DNA from: Bacillus proteolyticus
GTDB lineage: Bacteria; Bacillota; Bacilli; Bacillales; Bacillaceae_G
Length of the DNA stretch: 64,000 nt
Assembly (NCBI RefSeq): GCF_001884065.1
Contig: NZ_MACH01000116.1
Location: 248,001-312,000, forward strand
Reading direction: 5' to 3'
The notes under the pieces were generated by a model. That model made no database searches, had not been told where the DNA came from, and saw only the letters and a program-made list of their open reading frames with translations. Below, piece by piece: positions 9,173 through 18,875 of the stretch; position 1 is the stretch's first letter; every line of letters begins with the position of its first letter. The position numbers and the translations under genes were made by a program.

Positions 9173-9201
9173 TATACATCTATAATTATTGGTGATATAA
9201 T
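9173..9201 (+). promoter_or_regulatory. Predicted sigma-A promoter of speA
   Basis: TATACA and TATAAT are separated by 17 bp. The -10 box is extended (TGATATAAT). Transcription would start near 9208 and leave a leader of about 165 nt before the speA start codon. Confidence 0.55.
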
Positions 9202-9207
9202 GCTTTT

Positions 9208-9374
9208 GTTTTATAGAAAGTAAAGTGAGACTACCATCCCCAAAAAAGCTTTTGTGAATGGCAGGAAAACAAGTCACGTTCTAAAAGTTAGTCATCTTAA
9301 ATTCCTTTTAGAATGAGATGAAATCATATAAAACAAATTCTAATAAATATTACGAAGAAGAAGGGGTGTATAGA
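9208..9374 (+). promoter_or_regulatory. Long structured leader of speA
   Basis: Two hairpins are visible. One spans 9234-9261 (CCAT...ATGG outer pairs, AAAA/TTTT inner pairs). The second pairs TTCTAAAAG (9279-9287) with CTTTTAGAA (9305-9313), nine perfect base pairs. Neither is followed by a T run, so they are not simple terminators. They could control translation or stability of the arginine decarboxylase mRNA. I recognise no known riboswitch consensus. Confidence 0.4.
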
Positions 9375-10847
9375 TTGTCCCAATACGAAACACCATTGTT
9401 TACCGCTTTAGTTGAGCACAGTAAGCGAAATCCAGTTCAATTCCATATTCCAGGTCATAAAAAAGGACAGGGCATGGATCCAACATTTCGCGAATTTATT
9501 GGGCATAATGCATTAGCAATTGATTTAATTAACATTGCGCCACTCGATGATTTACATCATCCAAAAGGTATGATTAAAGAAGCTCAGGATTTAGCCGCCG
9601 CTGCTTTCGGTGCAGATCATACTTTCTTTTCTATTCAAGGTACAAGTGGTGCAATTATGACAATGGTGATGAGCGTTTGCGGCCCTGGTGATAAAATCCT
9701 CGTGCCACGAAACGTGCATAAATCTGTAATGTCAGCTATTATTTTCTCAGGTGCAAAACCGATTTTCATGCATCCTGAGATCGATCCGAAGCTTGGTATT
9801 TCACACGGGATCACAATGCAGTCTGTCAAAAAAGCTCTCGAAGAGCACTCAGATGCGAAAGGCTTACTTGTTATTAATCCAACATACTTTGGGTTTGCTG
9901 CAGATTTAGAGCAGATTGTAAAATTAGCTCATTCTTATGATATTCCTGTACTTGTTGATGAGGCTCACGGTGTTCATATCCATTTTCATGATGAACTACC
10001 AATCTCGGCTATGCAAGCAGGTGCAGATATGGCAGCAACAAGTGTTCACAAATTAGGAGGGTCTTTAACCCAAAGCTCTATTCTTAATGTAAAAGAAGGT
10101 CTTGTGAACGTAAAGCATGTCCAATCCATTATTAGCATGCTTACAACGACATCAACTTCTTACATTTTGTTAGCATCCCTTGATGTTGCTAGAAAACGTC
10201 TTGCTACAGAAGGAAAAGTTCTCATAGAACAAACAATAAAATTAGCTGAACATGTTCGTGATGCTATTAATGCTATTGAGCATCTTTATTGTCCTGGAAA
10301 AGAAATGCTAGGAACAGATGCTACTTTTAACTATGATCCTACAAAGATAATTGTATCTGTAAAAGATTTAGGTATTACTGGCCATGAGGCTGAAGTATGG
10401 CTTAGAGAACATTACAACATTGAAGTAGAACTCTCTGATCTATATAATATACTTTGTCTTATCACTTTTGGAGATACCGAAAGTGAAACTGATACACTTA
10501 TCACAGCATTACAAGATTTAGCAACAACATACAGAAATAGAGTAGATACAGGTGTTCAAGTACAAGTAGACATTCCAGAAATACCTGTGCTAGCACTTTC
10601 TCCTAGAGATGCTTTTTATTCAGAGACGGAAGTCATTCCATTTGAAAATGCGGCAGGTCGTATAATAGCTGATTTTGTTATGGTTTATCCACCAGGGATT
10701 CCAATCTTTACTCCGGGGGAAATTATTACACAAGAAAACTTAGAGTATATTCGTAAAAATTTAGAAGCAGGGTTACCTGTACAAGGACCCGAAGATATGA
10801 CGTTACAAACATTACGTGTTATTAAAGAGTACAAGCCTATCAGTTGA
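9375..10847 (+). CDS. speA: Arginine decarboxylase SpeA (Orn/Lys/Arg decarboxylase family)
   Basis: This 490-residue pyridoxal-phosphate enzyme of fold type I catalyses arginine to agmatine, the first step of polyamine synthesis in Bacillus. It shows the family start QFHIPGHKKGQGMDP, the cofactor aspartate in LVDEAHGVHIHFH and the Schiff-base lysine in ATSVHKLGGS (K226), followed by the C-terminal domain. I place the start at TTG 9375. AGGGG lies eight bases upstream, and the resulting MSQYETPLFT start and 490-residue length match B. subtilis SpeA. An in-frame ATG at 9318 would add 19 residues without a ribosome binding site. The stop codon lies inside the terminator stem. Confidence 0.93.
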   Translation: MSQYETPLFTALVEHSKRNPVQFHIPGHKKGQGMDPTFREFIGHNALAIDLINIAPLDDLHHPKGMIKEAQDLAAAAFGADHTFFSIQGTSGAIMTMVMSVCGPGDKILVPRNVHKSVMSAIIFSGAKPIFMHPEIDPKLGISHGITMQSVKKALEEHSDAKGLLVINPTYFGFAADLEQIVKLAHSYDIPVLVDEAHGVHIHFHDELPISAMQAGADMAATSVHKLGGSLTQSSILNVKEGLVNVKHVQSIISMLTTTSTSYILLASLDVARKRLATEGKVLIEQTIKLAEHVRDAINAIEHLYCPGKEMLGTDATFNYDPTKIIVSVKDLGITGHEAEVWLREHYNIEVELSDLYNILCLITFGDTESETDTLITALQDLATTYRNRVDTGVQVQVDIPEIPVLALSPRDAFYSETEVIPFENAAGRIIADFVMVYPPGIPIFTPGEIITQENLEYIRKNLEAGLPVQGPEDMTLQTLRVIKEYKPIS

Positions 10848-10854
10848 TAGGCTT
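10833..10854 (+). terminator. Terminator of speA
   Basis: AAGCCTATCA and TGATAGGCTT pair across GT and are followed by TTCTTTC. The speA stop codon TGA is part of the stem. Confidence 0.75.
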
Positions 10855-10922
10855 TTCTTTCACCTTTTTTTCCTTTTCTCATACGATATTAAAGAATGTA
10901 ACGTATAGGTGGGGATACTATT

Positions 10923-11753
10923 ATGATTGTAATAGGCCGTTCTATTGTACATCCTTATATCACAAATGAATATGAGCCATTTGCAGCTGAGAAACAACAA
11001 ATTTTATCCATAATGGCAGGAAATCAAGAAGTTTATTCCTTCCGAACAGCTGATGAACTCAGCTTTGATCTTAATTTACGAGTTAATATTATTACTTCCG
11101 CGCTAGAACTTTTTCAAAGTGGCTTTCAGTTTCGTACATTTCAACAATCTTTTTGCAACACTCAGTTTTGGGAAAGAACATCCCTTGGCGGATTTAAACT
11201 ACTTCCAAACATATCGCCTTCCATTGCCATCCAAGATATTTTCAAAAACGGAAAACTATATGGAACTGAATGCGCAACCGCTATGATAATTATTTTTTAC
11301 AAAGCATTACTATCATTGTATGAGGAAGAAACTTTCAACCGGCTATTTGCAAACCTTTTACTTTATACATGGGACTATGATCATGATTTAAAGCTCATAA
11401 CAAAAACGGGTGGCGATCTTGTTCCAGGCGATCTCGTTTACTTTAAAAATCCACAAGTGAATCCAGCTACAATCGAGTGGCAAGGAGAAAACACAATCTA
11501 TTTAGGAAATTTCTTTTTTTACGGACATGGCGTAGGTGTAAAAACAAAAGAGGAAATTATCTACTCATTAAATGAACGACGAGTCCCTTATGCATTTATT
11601 TCGGCTTTCTTGACTGATACTATTACTCGTATCGATAGTCGTGCTATGAGCCACTACAGTTCGCCTAGCACACCACAAACATCAATAGGATTTATTCCAA
11701 TTCGAGATGATGCAATCGTTGCAACAGTCGGACATACAACTACAATCTATTAA
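10923..11753 (+). CDS. tgl: Spore-coat protein-glutamine gamma-glutamyltransferase Tgl
   Basis: The 276-residue protein is a Bacillus-type transglutaminase that forms epsilon-(gamma-glutamyl)-lysine crosslinks between spore coat proteins during late sporulation. The catalytic cysteine lies in [13 protein letters not shown] (C117, corresponding to C116 of B. subtilis Tgl), and the conserved WDYDHDLKL and [14 protein letters not shown] motifs follow. It is about 30 residues longer than the B. subtilis enzyme, mostly through a C-terminal Ser/Thr-rich extension. It has no signal peptide, consistent with assembly from the mother cell. It ends at a strong terminator shared with the SR1P genes. Confidence 0.95.
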   Translation: MIVIGRSIVHPYITNEYEPFAAEKQQILSIMAGNQEVYSFRTADELSFDLNLRVNIITSALELFQSGFQFRTFQQSFCNTQFWERTSLGGFKLLPNISPSIAIQDIFKNGKLYGTECATAMIIIFYKALLSLYEEETFNRLFANLLLYTWDYDHDLKLITKTGGDLVPGDLVYFKNPQVNPATIEWQGENTIYLGNFFFYGHGVGVKTKEEIIYSLNERRVPYAFISAFLTDTITRIDSRAMSHYSSPSTPQTSIGFIPIRDDAIVATVGHTTTIY

Positions 11754-11782
11754 AAAAACGCCTACATGTGTAGGCGTTTTTT
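11754..11782. terminator. Bidirectional terminator between tgl and the SR1P genes
   Basis: AAAAACGCCTACA and TGTAGGCGTTTTT form a 13-bp stem with T runs on both strands. It ends tgl on the plus strand and the SR1P transcript on the minus strand. Confidence 0.88.
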
Positions 11783-11790
11783 CTTCATTA

Positions 11791-11919
11791 TTAAGCTTTT
11801 GAGTGTTCCTTTTGGTCACATTCGCAATGAGATCCACATTTCCCGTAAAGTACTGTTGATTTTTCATCTTCAAAATGTCCGATTGTTCCTTCACATACTT
11901 GGCATACGATTGTTCCCAT
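11791..11919 (-). CDS. SR1P-type GapA-binding peptide, copy 1 of 3
   Basis: This 42-residue peptide starts MGTIVCQVCEGTIGHFEDEK. The VCQxC...HFEDEKxTxLYGxCG framework is that of SR1P, the peptide encoded by the dual-function RNA SR1 of B. subtilis, which binds the glycolytic enzyme GapA and helps it stimulate RNase J1. Four cysteines are positioned like a zinc-binding knuckle pair (C6, C9, C28, C32/C34). The C-terminal tail CECDQKEHSKA differs between copies. The ATG follows GGGGGAAATGAAAA, a leader conserved in all three copies. It is the most downstream of three tandem paralogues on the minus strand and probably shares their transcript. Confidence 0.88.
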   Translation of the reverse strand: MGTIVCQVCEGTIGHFEDEKSTVLYGKCGSHCECDQKEHSKA

Positions 11920-11964
11920 TTTTCATTTCCCCCTGAGTTTTAATAATAATCTACTTATTTATAA

Positions 11965-12093
11965 TTAAGCTTTCGCATTGTCTCTATTAGCACATTCACA
12001 ATTTGTACCACATTTTCCGTAAAGCACTGTCGTTTTTTCATCTTCAAAATGTCCGATTGTTCCTTCACATACTTGGCATACGATTGTTCCCAT
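11965..12093 (-). CDS. SR1P-type GapA-binding peptide, copy 2 of 3
   Basis: A 42-residue paralogue identical to copy 1 over its first 20 residues, then TTVLYGKCGTNCECANRDNAKA. The conserved cysteine framework is intact. It lies 45 bp upstream of copy 1 with the same ribosome-binding leader (GGGGGAAATGAAAA), so the gene and its leader were duplicated together. The tail after CG is the only strongly divergent part, suggesting that the GapA-binding core is under constraint while the tail drifts or specialises. Confidence 0.88.
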   Translation of the reverse strand: MGTIVCQVCEGTIGHFEDEKTTVLYGKCGTNCECANRDNAKA

Positions 12094-12152
12094 TTTTCAT
12101 TTCCCCCTAAGTTTATGGTCCTAAAAACTTTTAGCTGTCCATTTCCTATCAA

Positions 12153-12281
12153 TTATTGGGCTTTTGTATGCTCTGTGTGATCACATCCGCAAGATCCACA
12201 TTTCCCGTAAAGTACCGTTACTTTCTCATCTTCAAAGTGTGCAATTGTACCTTCACAATCTTGACATACGATTGTTCCCAT
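12153..12281 (-). CDS. SR1P-type GapA-binding peptide, copy 3 of 3 (promoter-proximal)
   Basis: A 42-residue paralogue with MGTIVCQDCEGTIAHFEDEK and the tail CGSCGCDHTEHTKAQ. The CQDC and DEKVTVLYG spelling is closest to what I remember of B. subtilis SR1P, so this is the likely ancestral copy. It is first in the transcript, about 60 nt after the predicted start site, behind a promoter bracketed by two CcpN-type boxes. Expression is therefore expected under gluconeogenic and repressed under glycolytic conditions. Cysteines C6, C9, C28 and C31/C33 keep the knuckle spacing. Confidence 0.9.
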   Translation of the reverse strand: MGTIVCQDCEGTIAHFEDEKVTVLYGKCGSCGCDHTEHTKAQ

Positions 12282-12346
12282 TTTTCATTTCCCCCTAAGT
12301 TTATAATCCCAAAAACTTTTTTGTAACCGCTTAACTTTCTGTCTTT

Positions 12347-12375
12347 ATTTTAATATGTTATACTTTTTACGTCAA
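12347..12375 (-). promoter_or_regulatory. Sigma-A promoter of the SR1P gene cluster
   Basis: On the minus strand TTGACG (12370-12375) and TAAAAT (12347-12352) are separated by exactly 17 bp. The expected start is near 12340, giving a leader of about 60 nt before copy 3. Confidence 0.75.
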
Positions 12376-12395
12376 TAGGTTTTTAGTATAACACA
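12354..12395. promoter_or_regulatory. Two CcpN-type operator boxes in inverted orientation
   Basis: TATGTTATACT (12354-12364, plus strand) and TGTGTTATACT (12385-12395, minus strand) both fit the published CcpN consensus TRTGHYATAYW without mismatch. One occupies the promoter spacer next to the -10 box, the other lies just upstream of the -35 box. CcpN represses sr1, gapB and pckA in B. subtilis. Confidence 0.75.
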
Positions 12396-12439
12396 TTAAA
12401 TATTTTAAAATTAAATTAGTATGCGATATTAACACAAAA

Positions 12440-12470
12440 AAACAGTCATATCTCATACGTACGACTGTTT
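12440..12470 (-). terminator. Terminator of the DUF3055-like gene
   Basis: AAACAGTC and GACTGTTT pair across a 15-base loop, followed on the minus strand by TTTTTGTG, just downstream of the convergent stop codon at 12479. Confidence 0.65.
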
Positions 12471-12478
12471 CTTGTTAA

Positions 12479-12775
12479 TTATTCTTCATACTCCGCATGC
12501 AAAGAAGTAGACGGAACAAGAAATTTAAAAAACTGTGCTAACTCCTCCGCCTCCTCTTCCGACCCTAACTTAAAAGTTTCTTTTATATAAGGAACATTTT
12601 CCACATCATCTCGTCCAAGCAAAGTAGATCTCCCTGTTTGCATACAAACAATAAGTGGCTTTCCAAAAAACATATTTGTATAAATAACTCCAAAATCATA
12701 ACGTGTATCATGCGTCATAAATCCTAAAAATCGTACCTTCACACTTTCATGCTCATCATACAATTTTTCAAACAT
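12479..12775 (-). CDS. DUF3055/SAV0927-like conserved hypothetical protein
   Basis: A 98-residue soluble protein starting MFEKLYDEHESVKVRFLGFM. Its central RYDFGVIYTNMFFGKPLIVCMQTGRS segment is characteristic of a small Firmicutes family that I associate with DUF3055 (SAV0927). It has no signal or membrane segment, and the C-terminus is acidic. The function is unknown. It stands alone, with a terminator behind it and the SR1P promoter region beyond that. Confidence 0.75.
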   Translation of the reverse strand: MFEKLYDEHESVKVRFLGFMTHDTRYDFGVIYTNMFFGKPLIVCMQTGRSTLLGRDDVENVPYIKETFKLGSEEEAEELAQFFKFLVPSTSLHAEYEE

Positions 12776-12909
12776 CAGTTTCCACCTTTCTCAATAACAC
12801 TTCCTACTCAATAATATATTAAACAAAAAAAGTAATACTCCTTTTAATTGTCAAAAAATTCAGTAGGATGTAGAATGATATTATTCTACTAAACTAGGGG
12901 GGAATTTGT

Positions 12910-13302
12910 ATGCAACACGCCTTTATCACACTTGTACCTAAATCCAATCAACAATCTGTTTCAATAGAGGATGTCAAACACCTTTTTGATAACTATAAAA
13001 CCATTACTTCCAAGACTGGTGATCAAATTAATTACGCCTATACAAATACAGCTTTTCCTTATGAAATATTAGATACATCAGCAACAACATTAAAACTCCA
13101 ATCGAGTCACGACCGATATAATTCTATTTATGTGGGGATTGGAATAGAAAATAAACGATCTTTCATACAAATTTCTTTACCCACCACAGCAACATTTGGC
13201 GATAAAGGAAAAGCAAATGAATTTAGCCGTTTTCTAGCGAAGAAATTGGAAGGAGAGTTACAATTATTTAATGGAAGAACAATGTATTTCTATAAACGTT
13301 AA
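12910..13302 (+). CDS. Conserved hypothetical protein (DUF1885-like)
   Basis: A 130-residue soluble protein beginning MQHAFITLVPKSNQQSVSIEDVKHLF. It has a GDKGKANEFSRFLAKKLEGEL segment and a basic C-terminus. I tentatively place it in DUF1885, a Bacillus-restricted family of unknown function, but I cannot verify this. The ATG is preceded by a long purine-rich AGGGGGGAATTTGT site. Monocistronic, converging on a small membrane protein gene one base away. Confidence 0.65.
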   Translation: MQHAFITLVPKSNQQSVSIEDVKHLFDNYKTITSKTGDQINYAYTNTAFPYEILDTSATTLKLQSSHDRYNSIYVGIGIENKRSFIQISLPTTATFGDKGKANEFSRFLAKKLEGELQLFNGRTMYFYKR

Positions 13303-13303
13303 T

Positions 13304-13531
13304 TTAAAAAATTGAGAATATGATTAAAAAAAGTATGCAATTTGAACACGTAAGGAATAATGCCTGCTTCCTTGCGTGTAATACAAAACATGCAATTACA
13401 TATGCCAAATAAAGAAATACGAAAAAGAGAATTACTTTATAATGAAACTTATCACCATTCGATAATGTTAATACAATGGAAAAACCACTCCATAATAGAA
13501 AATGATAAAATATAACATGTAATATTCTCAT
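13304..13531 (-). CDS. Small hypothetical membrane protein
   Basis: This 75-residue, very hydrophobic protein has three probable membrane helices (about residues 4-22, 30-50 and 56-74) and a short KQ-containing loop. The ATG has an excellent AAAGGAGAAGG ribosome binding site. The stop codons of this and the convergent gene are only two bases apart. I do not recognise a family. Confidence 0.6.
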   Translation of the reverse strand: MRILHVIFYHFLLWSGFSIVLTLSNGDKFHYKVILFFVFLYLAYVIACFVLHARKQALFLTCSNCILFLIIFSIF

Positions 13532-13714
13532 GGAACCTTCTCCTTTGACATGCCCTATTTTATTAATATATGGGATTAAGTTTGAATCAATTACATATTA
13601 TATGAAAGTATATATACTGCTTTTGGATTAACGTATGTTCTAACGATTCATTTAAAGTATTATATATATTCATTCGACAAGTACATATAAAGACCTTGCA
13701 AGCCATTATATTAA

Positions 13715-13751
13715 AAATACCCCATCTCTTTAAATAAGAGATGGGGTATTT
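13715..13751 (-). terminator. Terminator of the pdhABCD operon
   Basis: AAATACCCCATCTCTT and its exact complement form a 16-bp stem with a five-base loop just after the pdhD stop, followed by T-rich sequence on the minus strand. Confidence 0.88.
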
Positions 13752-13763
13752 ACATTACTTAAA

Positions 13764-15176
13764 TTATTTTACAATGTGAATTGGCATTCCAAGAGCAACT
13801 TCAGCTGCTTCCATTGTGATTTCACCTAATGTTGGGTGAGCATGGATTGTTTGAGCGATATCTTCTGCTGTCATTCCAGCTTCGATAGCTAAACCAATCT
13901 CAGAGATAATATCAGAAGCGCCTGCACCTGCAACTTGTGCACCTACAAGAAGACCATCTTCTTTACGTGTTACAAGTTGTAAGAAACCGTCAGTGCTGTT
14001 TAATGATAACGCACGACCGTTTGCAGCGAATGGGAACTTAGATACAGCTACAGTCATTCCTGCTTCTTCTGCTTGTTTCTTAGTGTAACCAACAGATGCT
14101 AATTCTGGATCAGTGAAGCATACTGCTGGAATTCCGATGTAATCGATTGCTGATGCATGGCCACTAATTGCTTCAACAGCTACTTTACCTTCGTAAGAAG
14201 CTTTGTGAGCTAATGGTGGTCCAGGAACGATATCACCGATTGCATAGATGTTTGATACGTTTGTACGGCATTGCTCATCGATTTCGATGATACCGCGATC
14301 AGTCATTTTAACTCCAACTTGCTCAAGACCGATTTCTTGAGTGTTTGGACGACGACCTACAGTTACTAATACGTAATCTGCTTCTACAGTTTGGATTTCA
14401 CCTTTAACTTCAAAGCTAACTTTTACGCCAGTTTCTGTTTCTTCAACGCCTTTAGCCATAGCTTTTGTATGGATATTTACGTTACCTTTTTTCTGTAGAG
14501 CACGTTTAACAACAGAGCTCATAGCTTTTTCGAAACCAGCTAAGATTTCGTCGCCAGCTTCTACTACAGTAACTTCTGTACCGAAGTTAGCATATGCAGT
14601 ACCTAATTCCATACCGATGTAACCGCCGCCGATTACAACAAGTTTTTTAGGAATTTCAGGTAAGCTTAAAGCGCCTGTAGAGTTGATAACACGTTTAGAG
14701 TATTTGAATCCTGGAATTTCGATTGGTGTAGAACCAGTTGCAAGAACAGCATTTTTAAACGTATAAGTTTGAGCTGCATCTTCAGTCATTACGCGTAATG
14801 TGTTAGCATCTACGAAGTAAGCTTCACCGCGAATGATTTCAACTTTGTTACCTTTAAGAAGGCCTTCAACACCGCCAGTTAATTTCTTAACTACGCCGTT
14901 TTTCCATTCTTGAACTTTTGTAAAGTCAACTTTTACGTTCTCTGCAGTGATACCCATGTCATCAGAATGCATTGCATTCTCATAACGATGACCTGCATTG
15001 ATTAACGCTTTTGAAGGAATACATCCAACGTTTAAGCATACGCCACCAAGGTTAGCTTTTTCGATGATTGCTACCTTTTGACCTAATTGTGCTGCACGAA
15101 TTGCCGCAACGTATCCACCAGGACCTGCACCAACAACGACTGTATCTAATTCAATTGGGAAATCTCCTACTACCAT
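13764..15176 (-). CDS. pdhD: Dihydrolipoamide dehydrogenase, E3 of pyruvate dehydrogenase
   Basis: This 470-residue flavoprotein reoxidises lipoyl groups of the pyruvate (and probably other 2-oxoacid) dehydrogenase complexes and reduces NAD+. The FAD-binding [15 protein letters not shown] motif is at the N-terminus and the redox disulfide is in [13 protein letters not shown]. The NAD-binding [10 protein letters not shown] motif is central, and the C-terminal HAHPTLGE contains the catalytic His-Glu dyad. Length equals that of B. subtilis PdhD. It is the last gene of the operon, five bases after pdhC, and ends at a strong terminator. Confidence 0.97.
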   Translation of the reverse strand: MVVGDFPIELDTVVVGAGPGGYVAAIRAAQLGQKVAIIEKANLGGVCLNVGCIPSKALINAGHRYENAMHSDDMGITAENVKVDFTKVQEWKNGVVKKLTGGVEGLLKGNKVEIIRGEAYFVDANTLRVMTEDAAQTYTFKNAVLATGSTPIEIPGFKYSKRVINSTGALSLPEIPKKLVVIGGGYIGMELGTAYANFGTEVTVVEAGDEILAGFEKAMSSVVKRALQKKGNVNIHTKAMAKGVEETETGVKVSFEVKGEIQTVEADYVLVTVGRRPNTQEIGLEQVGVKMTDRGIIEIDEQCRTNVSNIYAIGDIVPGPPLAHKASYEGKVAVEAISGHASAIDYIGIPAVCFTDPELASVGYTKKQAEEAGMTVAVSKFPFAANGRALSLNSTDGFLQLVTRKEDGLLVGAQVAGAGASDIISEIGLAIEAGMTAEDIAQTIHAHPTLGEITMEAAEVALGMPIHIVK

Positions 15177-15181
15177 TGTTA

Positions 15182-16471
15182 TTACGCCTCCATTACTAAT
15201 AATTGTGGGTCATTCAATAGACGTTTAATTTGGTTTAATGCTTTTTGAGCAGTTGCGCCGTCAATTAAACGATGGTCAAAGCTTAGAGATAATGCTAATA
15301 CTGGAGCTGCTACAATCTCACCATTTTTCACAACTGGTTTTTCAGCGATACGGCCGATACCAAGGATTGCTACTTCTGGGTGATTGATAACTGGAGTGAA
15401 CCATTGTCCACCTGCAGAACCAATGTTTGTAATTGTGCAAGAAGCACCTTTCATTTCAGCTGGAGCTAAACGACCATCACGTGCTTTACCAGCAAGATCG
15501 TTGATCTCGTTAGAAATAGTGAAGATTGATTTACGATCTGTATCTTTAACAACTGGTACTAATAGACCTTTGTCTGTATCAGCTGCGATACCGATGTTGA
15601 AGTAATGTTTATGAACGATTTCTTGAGAAGCATCGTCTAAAGCAGTATTCAACATTGGGAATTCACGTAATGCAGATGTTAAAGCTTTTACAACGTATGG
15701 AAGGTAAGTTAATTTAATACCTTTGTCAGCTGCAACAGCTTTGAACTTCTTACGGTGAGCAACAAGCTCAGTTACATCAACTTCATCCATTAATGTTACG
15801 TGAGGAGCTGTGTGCTTAGAGTTAACCATTGCTTTCGCAATCGCTTTACGGATACCACTCATTTTCTCACGAGTTTCTGGATATTCACCAGCTGGGATTG
15901 GTTGTGCTTTTGGTGCTGCTTCTTTCGCTGCTGCTGGAGTAGCTTCTACTGCTGCTGGAGCCTCAGTTGCTGCTACAGTTTGTCCACCATTTGCAAATGC
16001 ATCGATGTCAGTTTTCACAACACGGCCGTTCTTACCAGAACCAGCTACTTTATGAATATCTACACCTTTTTCACGAGCATATTTACGAACAGATGGCATA
16101 GCGATTACACGCTCATTTACTACTTCTGCAGTTGCTGCTGGAGTAGCTTCCGCTGCTGGAGCTTCTACTGCTGCTTCTTCAGCTTTTGGAGCTTCATCAT
16201 GATCGTCACCTTTAAATTTAAGGTTTTCGTATCCAGGAGCATCAAATTTAATTAATGTATCTCCTACAATTGCAACTGTTCCTTCTTCTACAAGTACTTC
16301 AAGTACTTTACCTTTAACAGGAGAAGGGATCTCTACTACTGCTTTATCATTTTGTACTTCAAGAAGTACGTCGTCTTCGTTTACTTCGTCACCTGGTTTA
16401 ATAAACCATTTTACGATTTCACCTTCGTGGATACCTTCACCGATATCTGGTAGTTTAAATTCAAATGCCAC
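15182..16471 (-). CDS. pdhC: Dihydrolipoyllysine acetyltransferase, E2 of pyruvate dehydrogenase
   Basis: The 429-residue E2 core protein has one N-terminal lipoyl domain with the lipoylated lysine in [12 protein letters not shown] and then an Ala/Pro/Glu-rich flexible linker. A peripheral-subunit-binding domain follows ([18 protein letters not shown]), then a second linker and the catalytic domain with [12 protein letters not shown], which includes the HxxxDG active site. It transfers acetyl groups from lipoate to CoA. It is separated from pdhB by 93 bp containing an unusually regular hairpin, unlike the tight pdhA-pdhB and pdhC-pdhD junctions. That suggests separate control of E1 and E2/E3. 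Confidence 0.97.
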   Translation of the reverse strand: MAFEFKLPDIGEGIHEGEIVKWFIKPGDEVNEDDVLLEVQNDKAVVEIPSPVKGKVLEVLVEEGTVAIVGDTLIKFDAPGYENLKFKGDDHDEAPKAEEAAVEAPAAEATPAATAEVVNERVIAMPSVRKYAREKGVDIHKVAGSGKNGRVVKTDIDAFANGGQTVAATEAPAAVEATPAAAKEAAPKAQPIPAGEYPETREKMSGIRKAIAKAMVNSKHTAPHVTLMDEVDVTELVAHRKKFKAVAADKGIKLTYLPYVVKALTSALREFPMLNTALDDASQEIVHKHYFNIGIAADTDKGLLVPVVKDTDRKSIFTISNEINDLAGKARDGRLAPAEMKGASCTITNIGSAGGQWFTPVINHPEVAILGIGRIAEKPVVKNGEIVAAPVLALSLSFDHRLIDGATAQKALNQIKRLLNDPQLLVMEA

Positions 16472-16510
16472 GGAATTCAGCCCCCTGATTCATTTCATTA
16501 TTATGGAATA

Positions 16511-16550
16511 TGTACAAAAGAAACCAGCATGTGCTGATTTCTTTTGCACA
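16511..16550 (-). ncRNA. Intercistronic hairpin between pdhB and pdhC
   Basis: On the operon strand two 18-base arms pair completely around a four-base loop. Sixteen pairs are Watson-Crick and two are G-U; on the opposite strand those two would be A-C mismatches. No T run follows, so it is more likely a processing or stability element than a terminator. Confidence 0.6.
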
Positions 16551-16564
16551 TGAAAAACTAAAAA

Positions 16565-17542
16565 TTAGAAGTTCATTACTTTGTTAACAGCTTCAACAAT
16601 ATCTTTATGGTTTGGTAACCATACGCTCTCAGCTTGAGAGAATGGGAATACTGTATCAGCAGCTGCAACACGTACAACTGGAGCTTCTAAGTTTAAGATT
16701 GCACGGTCGTTAATTTCCGCTACAACGTTAGCTGCAATACCAGCTTGTTTTTGAGCTTCTTGAACTACAACTACGCGGCCTGTTTTTTCAACAGAAGCGA
16801 TGATTGTTTCGATATCTAATGGTTGAACTGTACGTAAGTCAACAACCTCTAAAGAGATACCTTCTTTTTCAAGTTCTTCAGCAGCTTTTAATGCAGCATG
16901 AACCATAGCACCATAAGCGATAACAGATACATCTGTACCTTCACGTTTGATATCAGCTTTACCTAAATCAATTGTGTAATCGCCTTCTGGTACATCTTGA
17001 CGGAATGAACGGTACAATTTCATATGCTCTAAGTAGATAACTGGATCGTTGTCACGAATCGCAGAGATTAAAAGACCTTTTGCATCGTATGGAGTAGATG
17101 GAATAACAACTTTTAGACCAGGTTGTTGTGCCACTAATCCTTCTAAGCTATCAGCATGTAGTTCAGGAGTATGAACACCGCCACCGAATGGAGAACGAAT
17201 TGTTACTGGAGCAGTCCAACGTCCACCAGAACGGTAACGCATACGAGCTAATTGACCAGAAACTGAATCCATTACTTCATAAATGAAACCGAAGAATTGA
17301 ATTTCTGGAACTGGACGGAAACCTTCAAGTGCAAGTCCAACTGCAAGTCCACCAATACCAGACTCTGCAAGTGGAGTATCCATTACACGATCTTCACCGA
17401 ATTCAGCTTGTAAACCTTCAGTAGCACGGAATACTCCGCCGTTTACACCAACGTCTTCACCAAAAACAAGTACGTTAGGATCGTTTTTCATTTCAACGCG
17501 TAAAGCATCAGTGATTGCTTGAATCATTGTCATTTGAGCCAT
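16565..17542 (-). CDS. pdhB: Pyruvate dehydrogenase E1 component, beta subunit
   Basis: A 325-residue E1-beta protein beginning [18 protein letters not shown] and containing [34 protein letters not shown] and the transketolase C-terminal domain ([16 protein letters not shown]). With E1-alpha it forms the thiamine-diphosphate-dependent alpha2beta2 enzyme that decarboxylates pyruvate and acetylates lipoate on E2. It starts three bases after pdhA stops, so translation is probably coupled. Complete relative to the family. Confidence 0.97.
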   Translation of the reverse strand: MAQMTMIQAITDALRVEMKNDPNVLVFGEDVGVNGGVFRATEGLQAEFGEDRVMDTPLAESGIGGLAVGLALEGFRPVPEIQFFGFIYEVMDSVSGQLARMRYRSGGRWTAPVTIRSPFGGGVHTPELHADSLEGLVAQQPGLKVVIPSTPYDAKGLLISAIRDNDPVIYLEHMKLYRSFRQDVPEGDYTIDLGKADIKREGTDVSVIAYGAMVHAALKAAEELEKEGISLEVVDLRTVQPLDIETIIASVEKTGRVVVVQEAQKQAGIAANVVAEINDRAILNLEAPVVRVAAADTVFPFSQAESVWLPNHKDIVEAVNKVMNF

Positions 17543-17545
17543 GGC

Positions 17546-18718
<1,173 letters not shown>

Positions 18719-18742
18719 CTAGACTGAAAGCGCAACAATGTA

Positions 18743-18766
18743 AACCAACAAATTTGTTTGTCGGTT
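18743..18766 (-). promoter_or_regulatory. Hairpin in the pdhA leader
   Basis: On the operon strand AACCGACAAA pairs with TTTGTTGGTT (ten pairs, one of them G-U) around a four-base loop, about 80 bases before the pdhA start. No T run follows, so it is not an intrinsic terminator. Confidence 0.4.
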
Positions 18767-18845
18767 GAGAATAATTTTGTGTACCTAACAATCTGTACTA
18801 ATGTTTTTCCAAAAACATATTAATACAATCTTGATCACGTTTTTT

Positions 18846-18875
18846 AGTTTACAACTATTCTAATTACGATGTCAA
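18846..18875 (-). promoter_or_regulatory. Predicted sigma-A promoter of pdhABCD
   Basis: TTGACA (18870-18875, minus strand) and TAAACT (18846-18851) are 18 bp apart. This is the best -35 box in the 500-bp region upstream of pdhA. Confidence 0.45.

Noticed and set aside
9208-9374. Known riboswitch (guanidine, lysine, SAM) in the speA leader
   Set aside because: None of the conserved cores of those aptamers is visible.
15800-16255. A 151-residue reading frame antisense to pdhC, rich in Phe, Cys and Trp
   Set aside because: It mirrors the Ala/Pro-rich linker region of pdhC, has no ribosome binding site and has implausible composition.
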